From Deltaproteobacteria bacterium HGW-Deltaproteobacteria-14 (GTDB taxonomy: Bacteria > Myxococcota_A > UBA9042 > PHBI01): DNA of 51,914 nt. The stretch covers positions 1-51,914 of the forward strand of contig PHBI01000020.1 in NCBI GenBank assembly GCA_002841945.1, read 5' to 3'. The notes below the pieces were generated by a model. It was given only the letters and a program-made list of their open reading frames with translations. It had not been told where the DNA came from and did not search any database. The position numbers and the translations under genes are program-made. Below are positions 23,876-32,580 of this stretch, piece after piece. How positions within the stretch are numbered: the first letter of the stretch is position 1; every line of letters begins with the position of its first letter.

Positions 23876-26860
23876 CTACGGCGGCGTGGGGATCCAGTCG
23901 CACGTCCAGTCGGCCTGGCAGGCATCCCAGCTGAACTCCGCGCCGCCGGTCGCGAGGTAGCGCCCGATCTGGTTGAGCAGGAACGCGCCGAGGTCGAAGG
24001 CCTGCGACGGGTCGGGGGCGTTGAAGCCGTGCTTTCCCTGCGGATCGAGCATCGGGAGGATGAGCCCGGACCACGTCCCGGTGGCGTCGTCCTGGCGCAT
24101 CAGCCGCAGCGGCGGGTCGAGGCGCGGCACGTCGAGCCCGTCGTCGACCGGGACCACGTCGGCGAGGTGCTCGACGTCCATCAGCACCGGGCGGCCGGTC
24201 GAGTCCTGGTAGCGGTTCGTGCGCGGGATGCCCTCGATGGCCCAGGTGTCGATGAGGACCTGATTCTGCGGCTTGCCGTAGCGCGGATCGTCGCTGTCGT
24301 ACGCGATGAAGCCCGCCGCGCGCGCCAGCGCGATGCCCATCGCCACCGGCACCCCGGGGTCGCCGGCCGACGGCATGACGATGACCTGGGTGCGGGTCGT
24401 CTCGCCCGTCCCGTAGGTGAGCTTGCGGGTGCCGTCCCAGTAGGGCGCCCAGTTGGCCGGGTCCCCGGGGTCGAGCGCGATCTGCGACAGCCCGAGGAGG
24501 CGGCGCAGGTCCGGGCTCGCGCGGCGCTGGCCGAAGCCGTCGCTGAGCGCCACGAGCGGCGTCCCCTGGGCGTAGGTCACGCCCTCGAACTGCACGTTCG
24601 CGTCGAAGGTGGTGATGACGTCGATGGGCTCGGCGTCGCCGGGGTCGCAGCCCGCGGGCGCCAGCGGCGGGAGCGCCCCGGCGTAGAGCTGCAGCTCGAG
24701 CGGATCGCCCTTGTCCACCGCGACCGACACCCGGAAGCTGCCCGACGGCTGCACGACCCCGCAGCGGTGCTCGCCGGTCTTCAGGTTCCACAAGACGGCG
24801 GTGTCCCCGGGCGCGAGCGCCGGGAGCGCGTGGACCGACAGCGCCTGGCTCTCGGTCTCCGCCTCGTTCACCCGCACCTTCAGCGTGTCCCCCTGGGAGA
24901 AGAACACCGGCGCGAGGGCGCGCAGCACCATCGCGTTGCGGATGCCGCCGAGGGTCGAGCGCGTGCCGATCTCGCCGAGCACCCCGCCGGGCACGATGGC
25001 GACGGCGGCGTCGAGGTGCGGCTCGACCCCGGCCGCGACGGCGCCGTTGATGCCGCCGAGGGACCCGCCGATGACCGTCATCGGCGCCTCACCCCCGACG
25101 TCGACGGTGCCGTCGCCGTCGAAGTCGCCGGCGAGCCCGGGGGAGCCCGTCTCGGCCGGGTCGAAGGCCCAGCGCGCGGTCCCGTCGAAGGCGCGCAGGG
25201 TGCGCACGATCTGCATCACGTCGACCATCGTCTGGCGCACGTTGTCGCGGGTGTGGAAGACGTAGGCGGTCCAGTAGTCGGCCCCCGAGTCGCCGGCGCC
25301 GTCGCCGTTCCAGTCGAGGGCGCGCCCGGTGAGCAGGCCGTCGGCGAGCCCGCCGAGGCCGTGCCCCTCGAAGACGAGGCGGATGAGCGCGAGCTGCTCG
25401 GCGGGGAGCGAGACCCCGTGCCCCGGCGCCTCGAAGCCGAGGGTCGCGATGCCGTAGCCGGCCAGGAGCCCCGCGAACGGCAGCGCGTCGAACTTGCTGC
25501 CGCCGTGGCCGTGGATGAAGAGGGCGACCGGCGCCGGGCCGCTGCGCCCCTTGGGGACGAAGAGCCAGAAGGGCAGCGCCTCGGCGCGGGGCGGGGCCGC
25601 GAGGTCCCAGACCTGCTCGTAGAGCGGCAGGCGCTTGCCGCTGGCGTCGTCGCGGGGGAAGAACTGCGGCGAGGTGAACTCGCCGCTGACGACGAAGTCG
25701 ATGAAGCCGAACTGCGCGGTGATGATCTCGAGCTCGGCGCCCGAGCTCCCGGTCAGGGTCGAGAGCTCGGTCGCGAGGCCGAGGAACTCGTCGCCGGGGA
25801 CGATCTTGGTGTTCGTCACCCCAGGCCCGTCGTCGCGCACGTCGCGCAGCCCGGTCACGCTCGCCGGGAAGTCGGTCGCGATGGACGCCAGGGGACCTAT
25901 CCCGTAGAGCCCGTCGCGCACCGTGATGAAGTCGTCGGTGATGCTCTGGGTCGTGAAGGTCCAGGTGAACGCCACGTCGCCGACCCCGAGGCCGTAGCGC
26001 TTCAGGCAGCCGGGCAGGGGGGCCAGGGCGTCGGTCTGGCCGGTGTGGTTGATGCCGGTGAACGGCGAGCGCACCGGGTCGCCGTCGGGCGAGGTCAGGC
26101 GCTTGGTGAGCACCACCGCGTAGGTGGTCTTCTCGCGCATGGGCATGATCGGCTTGAGGATGAGCGTGTTCGTCTCGCGCTCGTAGAACTCGAGGAGCGG
26201 CGAGTCGGGCGTGCCGTCGAGGGTGTTCGGGTGGTCGAGGACGCCGTCCATGTCGGTGTCCTCGCCGGGGTCGAGGGCGCCGTTGCCGTTGGTGTCCTCC
26301 TCGACCTCCTCGAAGACGAGGGTCTGCAGGTCCGCGCGCGGGTCGGACTCGAACATGTTCTGGTTCTGCAGCACCTGCGGGTAGTTGCCCTGGCCCATGT
26401 CGAGGGGGACGGCGGCGCACAGGTCGGGGCTGCCCGAGGTCACGTCGATGACGAGCACGGCGTCGTCGTCGAAGGCGTAGCGGTCGCGCCAGTGGCGGTC
26501 GATGATGACCTGGGGGTCGATCGGCGCGTCGAAGCTCACCGAGATCGGCGCCAGGGTGCCCCAGCCGCTGAGCTTGTCGAGCTCGCGGCGGGTGGCGCGC
26601 TCCCACTCGGTCGGCCCCGCGACGATGCTCGCGTTGAGGCGGCGCAGGGTCGGCGAGGTGGCGTCGTAGCGGGTCGCGAAGTCGTTCGGGAGCGGGATCT
26701 CGGCGAACGGCAGGTGGTAGACGTCGAAGCGGACCTGGGGGCCGGCGCCGCCGCCCGCGGGGCCGAGGGTCGGCGGATCGGCGATGCAGGCGGTCAGGGC
26801 CAGCGCGAGGAGCGCGAGGCCGGCGGCGAGAGAGAGCGGGGAGCGCTTGGTGGAGACCAT
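23876..26860 (-). CDS. large lipoprotein with lipase-like alpha/beta hydrolase domain
   Basis: This 994-residue exported lipoprotein has a signal ending in LTAC (Cys25). Residues 43-75 (VRFDVYHLPF...IPLPNDF...) resemble the N-terminal domain of bacterial virulence-factor lipases such as VolA, which opens with an RFDP...PLPND pattern. A Ca-binding-like segment (DTNGNGALDPGEDTDMDG) lies at 189-206. The alpha/beta hydrolase core starts near 428, with oxyanion segment FIHGHGG (449-454) and nucleophile Ser600 in GGSLGG; a second Ca-like segment is inserted near 516-590. The C-terminal 300 residues are of unknown fold and hold likely Asp/His partners. The gene starts two bases after the barrel stop with GGGAG inside it, so the two are coupled. 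I infer a surface lipase or esterase. Confidence 0.75.
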   Translation of the reverse strand: MVSTKRSPLSLAAGLALLALALTACIADPPTLGPAGGGAGPQVRFDVYHLPFAEIPLPNDFATRYDATSPTLRRLNASIVAGPTEWERATRRELDKLSGWGTLAPISVSFDAPIDPQVIIDRHWRDRYAFDDDAVLVIDVTSGSPDLCAAVPLDMGQGNYPQVLQNQNMFESDPRADLQTLVFEEVEEDTNGNGALDPGEDTDMDGVLDHPNTLDGTPDSPLLEFYERETNTLILKPIMPMREKTTYAVVLTKRLTSPDGDPVRSPFTGINHTGQTDALAPLPGCLKRYGLGVGDVAFTWTFTTQSITDDFITVRDGLYGIGPLASIATDFPASVTGLRDVRDDGPGVTNTKIVPGDEFLGLATELSTLTGSSGAELEIITAQFGFIDFVVSGEFTSPQFFPRDDASGKRLPLYEQVWDLAAPPRAEALPFWLFVPKGRSGPAPVALFIHGHGGSKFDALPFAGLLAGYGIATLGFEAPGHGVSLPAEQLALIRLVFEGHGLGGLADGLLTGRALDWNGDGAGDSGADYWTAYVFHTRDNVRQTMVDVMQIVRTLRAFDGTARWAFDPAETGSPGLAGDFDGDGTVDVGGEAPMTVIGGSLGGINGAVAAGVEPHLDAAVAIVPGGVLGEIGTRSTLGGIRNAMVLRALAPVFFSQGDTLKVRVNEAETESQALSVHALPALAPGDTAVLWNLKTGEHRCGVVQPSGSFRVSVAVDKGDPLELQLYAGALPPLAPAGCDPGDAEPIDVITTFDANVQFEGVTYAQGTPLVALSDGFGQRRASPDLRRLLGLSQIALDPGDPANWAPYWDGTRKLTYGTGETTRTQVIVMPSAGDPGVPVAMGIALARAAGFIAYDSDDPRYGKPQNQVLIDTWAIEGIPRTNRYQDSTGRPVLMDVEHLADVVPVDDGLDVPRLDPPLRLMRQDDATGTWSGLILPMLDPQGKHGFNAPDPSQAFDLGAFLLNQIGRYLATGGAEFSWDACQADWTCDWIPTPP

Positions 26861-26862
26861 GA

Positions 26863-28404
26863 TCAGAGCTCCCAGGTGGCGAGGACGCGGCCGCCATAGA
26901 TGGGGTCTTCACCCAGGCCGTCGGGGCCGGTCAGCCCGCCGCCGGGCAGCAGCACGCCGCCCTCGAGGCCGAGGACGAGGCGCGTGCCCCAGAGCAGGCC
27001 CGAGGTGCGGATGCCGGCGTCGAGCTCGGTCGCGACGAGGGTCGCGGGGCCGCCGCCGAGGGCGTTGTGCGGTGAGCCGCCGGCGAGGCGGGCGTTGAAG
27101 GCGTCGGACTCGTTGCTGGCCGACAGCGCGATGAGCACGCCGCCGTAGAGCTCGAGGCCGGCGACCGGGCGCCACCAGCCGCGCGGGAAGAAGCTGACGG
27201 TGTTGGTGGCCGAGCCGCGGGTCGGGAGGCGGTCGAGGTCCTCGGCCGGGAAGGCGGCGAGCTCGGGGTCGTCGGCGCGGACCGGGGTGCGGGCGGTGCG
27301 GGCGGCGAGGACGACGTCGTTGAAGAGCAGGCCGAGGTCGAAGTTGCGGTCGGCCTTGAAGCCGGTCTGCTTGCCGTCGTCGTAGGCCGGGTCGCCGCTG
27401 GCGAACAGCACGTCGAGGGCCACACCACCGTGGCTGGCCTCGAGGGCGAGGCGCAGGGCGACGCCGCCCTGGAGCACGTCGTGCTGGGGGTGGTCGGCGG
27501 TCGGTGCGAGGTCGGTGGTGCCGGCGATGAGGGCGGCCTCGAGCTCGGCGCGCAGGGTGAAGTCGGCGCCCTCGTCCTCGAGCTTGCCGTAGACGTCGAC
27601 GACGCCGACCGTGGTGCGCTTGCCCGTGGTCGTCTCCTGGGCGCGGTAGACCCCGTAGAGGCCCGCCTGCCAGGGGCCGCCCTGCGGTCCGACGAGGGCG
27701 CCGAGGATCGCCTGCCAGGCGGTGTCGTCGCCGATCAGCACGTCGTCGGCGAGCACGCTCTCGAGGGCGGTGAAGACGAGCAGCTCGCCGTCGAGGTGCG
27801 GTCCGGTCGCGAGCACGGCGCCGAGGACGCGGTCGCCGCCGCGCGGGTCGCTGAAGCGCGCGCTGCCGGGGGTCCAGCCGTGGGCGCCGTCGTTGGCGAT
27901 GAGCCCGAGGCCCCAGTGGGACGTGAAGGCCCCCGCGGTCAGCGTCAGGGCGTTGCCGAGGGACATGCGGGCCGAGGCCACCCGGAGCGCGCTCTTCTCG
28001 GCGTCGGCGGTGTACGGGGCGGCCACGCCGTCGAAGGCCGCCGGCCCGCCGAGGACGACGCCGCTCATCAGGTCGTGCTCGTAGCTGAGGGTCAGGATGT
28101 AGCGGCCGTCGGCGCCCCAGGCGTGGCGGTAGTCGGCGCGGAACCTGAACTGCGTGTCCAGGGTCGGGTCGAGGGCGTAGGGGGTGCCCGTCGGATCGGT
28201 CGGGAAGCTCGACGCGCCCAGCAGTGAGGCGTGTGCGCGGACGCGGGCGGCCAGGCCGAGCGGGGTGGCGTCGGCGGGCTCGCCGACGATGCGGACCTCG
28301 GGGGCCGGGCGGCCGGGTGGGGCGGCCTGCAGCGGCGGCGCGACGAGCAGGAGAGCCAGGCCGCACAAGGTTGCGGCTCGGCGTGAGAGGCTGGGATGGG
28401 GCAT
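26863..28404 (-). CDS. outer-membrane beta-barrel protein
   Basis: This 513-residue protein has a Sec signal ending in LQAAPPG. The rest alternates polar and hydrophobic residues in many short strands, with aromatic belts, and ends in a Trp-Glu-Leu terminus (ATWEL) similar to the C-terminal strand of outer-membrane barrels. About 14-18 strands fit the length, but I cannot count them reliably. I do not recognise a family; the length is close to FadL, though I cannot see the FadL hatch motif. GGAG precedes the ATG by six bases. It is the first gene of the cluster with the lipase-like lipoprotein, so transport of the hydrolase product or anchoring of the lipase is a reasonable inference. Confidence 0.7.
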   Translation of the reverse strand: MPHPSLSRRAATLCGLALLLVAPPLQAAPPGRPAPEVRIVGEPADATPLGLAARVRAHASLLGASSFPTDPTGTPYALDPTLDTQFRFRADYRHAWGADGRYILTLSYEHDLMSGVVLGGPAAFDGVAAPYTADAEKSALRVASARMSLGNALTLTAGAFTSHWGLGLIANDGAHGWTPGSARFSDPRGGDRVLGAVLATGPHLDGELLVFTALESVLADDVLIGDDTAWQAILGALVGPQGGPWQAGLYGVYRAQETTTGKRTTVGVVDVYGKLEDEGADFTLRAELEAALIAGTTDLAPTADHPQHDVLQGGVALRLALEASHGGVALDVLFASGDPAYDDGKQTGFKADRNFDLGLLFNDVVLAARTARTPVRADDPELAAFPAEDLDRLPTRGSATNTVSFFPRGWWRPVAGLELYGGVLIALSASNESDAFNARLAGGSPHNALGGGPATLVATELDAGIRTSGLLWGTRLVLGLEGGVLLPGGGLTGPDGLGEDPIYGGRVLATWEL

Positions 28405-28546
28405 CGGCGACTCCGTGACGGTCCCGCAGGGCTACCGCAGTCGCCGCCGCGGCGCCAGTCTGAAACCGGCAAAGCGTGAAGCTCCCCACGGGAGCGCGCC
28501 CGTGAGCTATGCTCGGCGCCGCGACCCCCTGGACGAGAGGTGGATG

Positions 28547-28891
28547 ATGCAACTGTGGCACAACCCGCGCTGCTCCAAGAGCCGGCAGGCCAAGGCGCTG
28601 CTCGAGGAGCGGTCGGTCGCCTTCACGGAGCGGCGCTATCTCGAGGACGCGCCGTCGGCCGAGGAGCTGACGCGGGTGCTGGGCGCGCTCGGGATGGAGC
28701 CCTGGGAGCTGGCGCGGCTCGACGAGGCCGTCGCCAAGGAGCTCGGCATGAAGGCGTGGCCGCGCGAGCGCTCGCGCTGGATCGCGGCGATGGTGAGCCA
28801 CCCCCAGCTCATCCAGCGGCCGATCCTCATCGGGGACGACGGCGAGGCCGCGCTGGGCCGCCCGCCGGAGGCGATCCTCGGGCTCCTCTGA
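28547..28891 (+). CDS. arsC: ArsC/Spx-family thioredoxin-fold protein
   Basis: This 114-residue protein has NPRC9SKSRQ, the active-site Cys with the Ser/Arg surroundings of glutaredoxin-type arsenate reductases and the related YffB/Spx group. The C-terminal RPILIGDDGEAALGRPPE matches the family's x-R-P-I-x-x-x-x-...-x-G-R-P-x-E ending. I chose the ATG at 28547 because GAGAGG lies six bases upstream. There is no arsenite transporter or ArsR nearby, so a general thiol-oxidoreductase role is as likely as arsenate reduction. It is divergent from the barrel gene. Confidence 0.85.
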   Translation: MQLWHNPRCSKSRQAKALLEERSVAFTERRYLEDAPSAEELTRVLGALGMEPWELARLDEAVAKELGMKAWPRERSRWIAAMVSHPQLIQRPILIGDDGEAALGRPPEAILGLL

Positions 28892-28930
28892 AGACCACGA
28901 CGTGGGCGCTGGCGCGACCCCATCACGGCT

Positions 28931-31900
28931 TCACCAGGGCGTCTCTCTTGGCAAGATAGACGAGCTCACGACGGGGAAGGGCGGGCCGGGCTTCGCGAAC
29001 AGGTAGCCTTGCAGCAGGTCACACCCCAGGTCCACCAGGGTGTCCCGCTCGTCCGTCGTCTCGACGCCCTCGGCGACCACGGCGATGCGTGAGCGCCGGG
29101 CCATGTCCACGAGCGCAGCGACGATGTCGCGTTTGAGCGGCGCGCGGTGGATGTCGCGGACCAGCGACATGTCGATCTTCGCGATGTCGGGACGCAGGTT
29201 GACCAGGCTCGTGAGCCCGGCGAAGCCCTCCCCCAGATCATCGACGGCCAGGCGATAGCCGAGGGATCGGATGCGCGCCAGCTCGTCGTCGAGCCGCGGC
29301 CCGGCCTCGATGGACGCGCGCTCGGTGATCTCCAACACCACCCGTCCCGCCAGCGGCAGGAGCGGGTCGATGGCCTCGCCGAGGAGGTCGGCCCGAAGCT
29401 CCAACGGGTGAAGGTTGATGAAGATGGCCTCCAGCCGGTCACGGTGCTCCCCCATGGTCGCCGCCACCGAGGCGCGCACCGCGCGACCCACGTCGACCAC
29501 GCGGCCCAACACCTCCGCGGCGGCGAGCAGCCGCATGGGCGAGGCCAGCGAAGGCTCGTCGCAGCGGAGGAGCGCTTCGTAGCCGAAGACGGAGCTGTCC
29601 ACGGCGCGCACGATCGGCTGGTAGACCATCCGAATCCGCGGCAAGGCCCGCGAGAAGCTCTTCTCCGTCCCCGGGATGTCCCCGACGAAGTCGTCGCCCC
29701 CAAAGCGCGCGGCCAGGAGCTTGGTGCGCAGACGGGAGACGCGGCCGGACTCGACGGCCGCGTGAACCACCCGGAGCAGCTCGTCCGCCGGAAAAGGCTT
29801 CGGCAGGTAGGCGGTGACGCGGCCTTGAATCGCCTGCGCGACGCCTTCGAGCGACAGCGCTCCGGTCATCATCACGACCGGGAGCTCGGCGTTGTGCCCG
29901 CGCAGCTCCCGCAGCAGGTCGAGGCCGCTCCCGTCGGGCAGCCCCACGTCCAGCAGCAGCGCGTCGAACTCACCGCCGTCGAGCGCGCGCCGGGCGCCGG
30001 CGAGCGTGTCCACGACGGCGACGTCGAAGTGCTCGGCGCCTAGCGTGCGCTTGCTCGCCTCGGCCTGTTTCTCGTCATCCTCGACGAGGAGCAGGCGCTC
30101 TCGGCGTGGCGGATGTCCGCCCTGCAGCCCCGACGCCGCGGGATCGGCGATCACGGCCGGCGCGCTCGGGGCCGAGCGCGTCGCGGGCGCCAGCCCCGGG
30201 ACCAGGTCCGGCGCGGTCTCTCTGCGCGGTCCGGCAGACAGCGCCTGCGCGACCGCTCGCACCACGTCTCTCGGCGCCGCGGGTTTCCACAGCATGGGCT
30301 GGTCCTCGCGCCGCTTCCTCCGGGAGGCCTCATCGAGGTATCCCGAGGTGAACAGCACGGCGGCCCCGGGGGCGACGCAGGCCGCGTGCTCGACGACCTC
30401 GAAGCCGCTGCAGCCGGGCATCGCGATGTCGGTGAAGACCAGGTCGAGGCGCAGGCCCAGCTCGTCGAGCTTCTGCAGCGCCTCGCGCCCATCGGCCGCG
30501 ACGTGCACCGTGTAGCCGGCGCTCTCGAGGACCCGCGCCACGACCCGCCGCAGCGCCGGCTCATCCTCGGCGACGAGCACGTGCTCGCCATGCCCTGCGC
30601 GTGGGACGGGCTGGACGTGGTGCATCGCGTCCGCCGGCTCGCCACACTGGGGGAACTCTACGATGAAGGTCGTCCCCTGGCCTTCGGCGCTCTGGACGCG
30701 GATGGTCCCGTCCGCGTCGGCCACGATGCCGAAGCAGGTCGCCAGCCCGAGGCCGGTGCCTTTGCCCCGCTCCTTGGTCGTGAAGAACGGCTCGAAGATG
30801 CGCCGCTGCGTCTGCTCGTCCATCCCGGTCCCGGTGTCGCTGACGATGAGCCGCACCCAGCCCGTGCCGTCGTCGTCCGGGCTCGGGGCCGCGGCGGGCT
30901 CGAGGGCGATGCGCAGCCGCCCGCCCTCCGGCATCGCGTCGCGCGCGTTCACCGCGAGGTTCAGCACGACCTGGTCGAACTGCACCGGATCGATGCGGAC
31001 CACGGCGGGCCTCGCCGAGGGGGTGACGCTGAACGCGATGTGCTCGCCGACGGTCCTGGCGAGGAGCTTGTGCAGGTTGGCGAGGCTCTGGTTGAGGTCG
31101 GTGGGTCGCTTCATCGTGGGCTGTTGCCGCGAGAAGGCCAGCAGCTGGCGTGTCAGCCCGGCCGCCCGGTCGGCGGCCTTCAATATCTCCATGACGTCGT
31201 CGCGCCGATGGTCACCCTCGGGGAGCGCGTCGCGAATGAAACCGGCATAGGCCAGGATCACCGCCACGAAGTTGTTGAAGTCGTGGGCGATCCCACCCGC
31301 GAGCTGGCCGATGGCGTCCATCTTCTGCGCCTGGACGACCGCGGCCTGGAGTCGCACCCGCTCGGTGACGTCGAGCACCTCCGAGGACACGCCCAAGAGC
31401 GCGCCGTCGGCTGAGGTCAGCGGCACGTTGTACCATTCGCAGACGACCGTCTCGCCGGCCTTGGTGATGTTGTCGTTGGTGAAGGCGCTCGGGTGCCCGG
31501 CCCGCATCTCGCCGATGGCCGCGGCGACCCGCGACCGCGCGCTCTCCGCCAGGAGGAAGCCCGCGTGCCGACCGATCGCCTCGGCTCGGGAGTAGCCGAA
31601 GAGCTTCTCGGCCGCGGGGTTCCAGGTCACCACGCGGAAGCTGTTGTCCCAGGCGATCTTCGCGACCGGCGACTGCTCGAAGCGGAGCCGCAGCAGGTGG
31701 TCGGACTCGCGCAGCTCGCCCTCGACCGCGGCGAGAGCGCGTTCGCGCAGCAGCTTGAGCTCGATCAGCGTGTGGACCTTGCGGGCCACCTCGAGCCGGT
31801 CGATGGGCTTGGTGAGGAAGTCGATGGCGCCCGCCGTCAGGGCGTCGATCCGGGCCCTGCGATCGTCATGGGCGGTGACGACCACGACGGGCAGGGCGGG

Positions 31901-32173
31901 GAACGCCTGCCGCCGCTGGAGCTCGGCGAGCACCGCCATCCCGTCGACCTCGGGCATCATGAAGTCGAGCAGCACGAGGTCTATGGGCTCGCGCGCCAGT
32001 ATCGCGAGCGCCTCGGCGCCCCCCCCGGCGGTCACGCTCTGGAGTCCCTCGCGGACGACGAGATCCGCGAGGAGCTTTCGGTTGGCGGGCTCGTCGTCGA
32101 CGACCAGGACCCTCCCCGTGATCGCCCTCCCGTGAGGCGCCAAGCGGCCTCCACTTGGCCGTTGAATGGTCAT
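28931..32173 (-). CDS. hybrid histidine kinase with three receivers and a C-terminal EAL domain
   Basis: This 1080-residue soluble protein has the order receiver (Asp70) - PAS (about 160-275) - HisKA (His297 in GGIAHDFNN) - HATPase (about 395-508, DTGTGMD, GTGLGL) - receiver (Asp582) - receiver (Asp742) - EAL (about 845-1065). The EAL domain keeps the catalytic set: E866 in YEALLR, NLHP, LEITE, DDLGEG, KIDMS, EGVE and QGYLF. It should hydrolyse c-di-GMP, probably under control of the receivers. The ATG overlaps the preceding stop as ATGA, so it is the third coupled gene of the phosphorelay unit. The acidic pocket is present in all three receivers (VDDE, AEDE, VEDD). Confidence 0.9.
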   Translation of the reverse strand: MTIQRPSGGRLAPHGRAITGRVLVVDDEPANRKLLADLVVREGLQSVTAGGGAEALAILAREPIDLVLLDFMMPEVDGMAVLAELQRRQAFPALPVVVVTAHDDRRARIDALTAGAIDFLTKPIDRLEVARKVHTLIELKLLRERALAAVEGELRESDHLLRLRFEQSPVAKIAWDNSFRVVTWNPAAEKLFGYSRAEAIGRHAGFLLAESARSRVAAAIGEMRAGHPSAFTNDNITKAGETVVCEWYNVPLTSADGALLGVSSEVLDVTERVRLQAAVVQAQKMDAIGQLAGGIAHDFNNFVAVILAYAGFIRDALPEGDHRRDDVMEILKAADRAAGLTRQLLAFSRQQPTMKRPTDLNQSLANLHKLLARTVGEHIAFSVTPSARPAVVRIDPVQFDQVVLNLAVNARDAMPEGGRLRIALEPAAAPSPDDDGTGWVRLIVSDTGTGMDEQTQRRIFEPFFTTKERGKGTGLGLATCFGIVADADGTIRVQSAEGQGTTFIVEFPQCGEPADAMHHVQPVPRAGHGEHVLVAEDEPALRRVVARVLESAGYTVHVAADGREALQKLDELGLRLDLVFTDIAMPGCSGFEVVEHAACVAPGAAVLFTSGYLDEASRRKRREDQPMLWKPAAPRDVVRAVAQALSAGPRRETAPDLVPGLAPATRSAPSAPAVIADPAASGLQGGHPPRRERLLLVEDDEKQAEASKRTLGAEHFDVAVVDTLAGARRALDGGEFDALLLDVGLPDGSGLDLLRELRGHNAELPVVMMTGALSLEGVAQAIQGRVTAYLPKPFPADELLRVVHAAVESGRVSRLRTKLLAARFGGDDFVGDIPGTEKSFSRALPRIRMVYQPIVRAVDSSVFGYEALLRCDEPSLASPMRLLAAAEVLGRVVDVGRAVRASVAATMGEHRDRLEAIFINLHPLELRADLLGEAIDPLLPLAGRVVLEITERASIEAGPRLDDELARIRSLGYRLAVDDLGEGFAGLTSLVNLRPDIAKIDMSLVRDIHRAPLKRDIVAALVDMARRSRIAVVAEGVETTDERDTLVDLGCDLLQGYLFAKPGPPFPVVSSSILPRETPW

Positions 32174-32580
32174 CGCGTCACCCCGCCCGCGACCGGATCC
32201 GCGACCGCGTCACGCCCTACCGCCAGCAGGCGGGCGACCTCCGCGAGGAACTGCTTGTAGGCGACGGGCTTGGCCACGTAGCCGTCACAGCCCGCCGCGA
32301 GGATCCGCTTCTCGTCTCCCCGCATCGCGTGGGCGGTCACGGCCAGCACAGGGAGCCCCTGGGTGACCGGGTGGGCGCGCAGCAGCCGGGTGGCCGTGAG
32401 CCCGTCGGTGCCCGGGAGCTGGATGTCCATCACGACGAGATCGAACGTCCCGGCGAGCGCCAGGGCGACCCCCTCATCCGCCTCCTCGGCTTCGCGGACC
32501 TCGTAGCCGGCCCGCCTCAGCAGGTCGCCGAGGAGCTTGCGGTTGGAGGCGTTGTCTTCGACAAGCAGCACACGCTTCAT
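32170..32580 (-). CDS. single-domain response regulator
   Basis: This 136-residue receiver begins MKRVLLVEDNASNRKLLGDLL, with the acidic pair in VEDN, the phosphoryl Asp in VVMDIQLPGTDG and Lys in YVAKPV. The N-x-x-x-x-x-L-L-x-x-x-L style matches the receivers of hybrid kinases and DivK-like proteins. There is no output domain, so it most likely shuttles phosphate between the two hybrid kinases that flank it. It overlaps both neighbours by ATGA, which predicts matched production of all three proteins. Confidence 0.9.
   Translation of the reverse strand: MKRVLLVEDNASNRKLLGDLLRRAGYEVREAEEADEGVALALAGTFDLVVMDIQLPGTDGLTATRLLRAHPVTQGLPVLAVTAHAMRGDEKRILAAGCDGYVAKPVAYKQFLAEVARLLAVGRDAVADPVAGGVTR

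Noticed and set aside
23138..26899. A 1253-codon plus-strand open frame opposite the lipase-like gene
   Set aside because: It is a GC-driven antisense frame with biased composition and no motifs, while the minus strand has a signal peptide, lipobox and nucleophile elbow.
28547..28891. An arsenic-resistance locus
   Set aside because: Only an ArsC-like protein is present. There is no ArsR, ArsB, Acr3 or ArsA nearby, and the fold is shared with non-arsenate thiol proteins.
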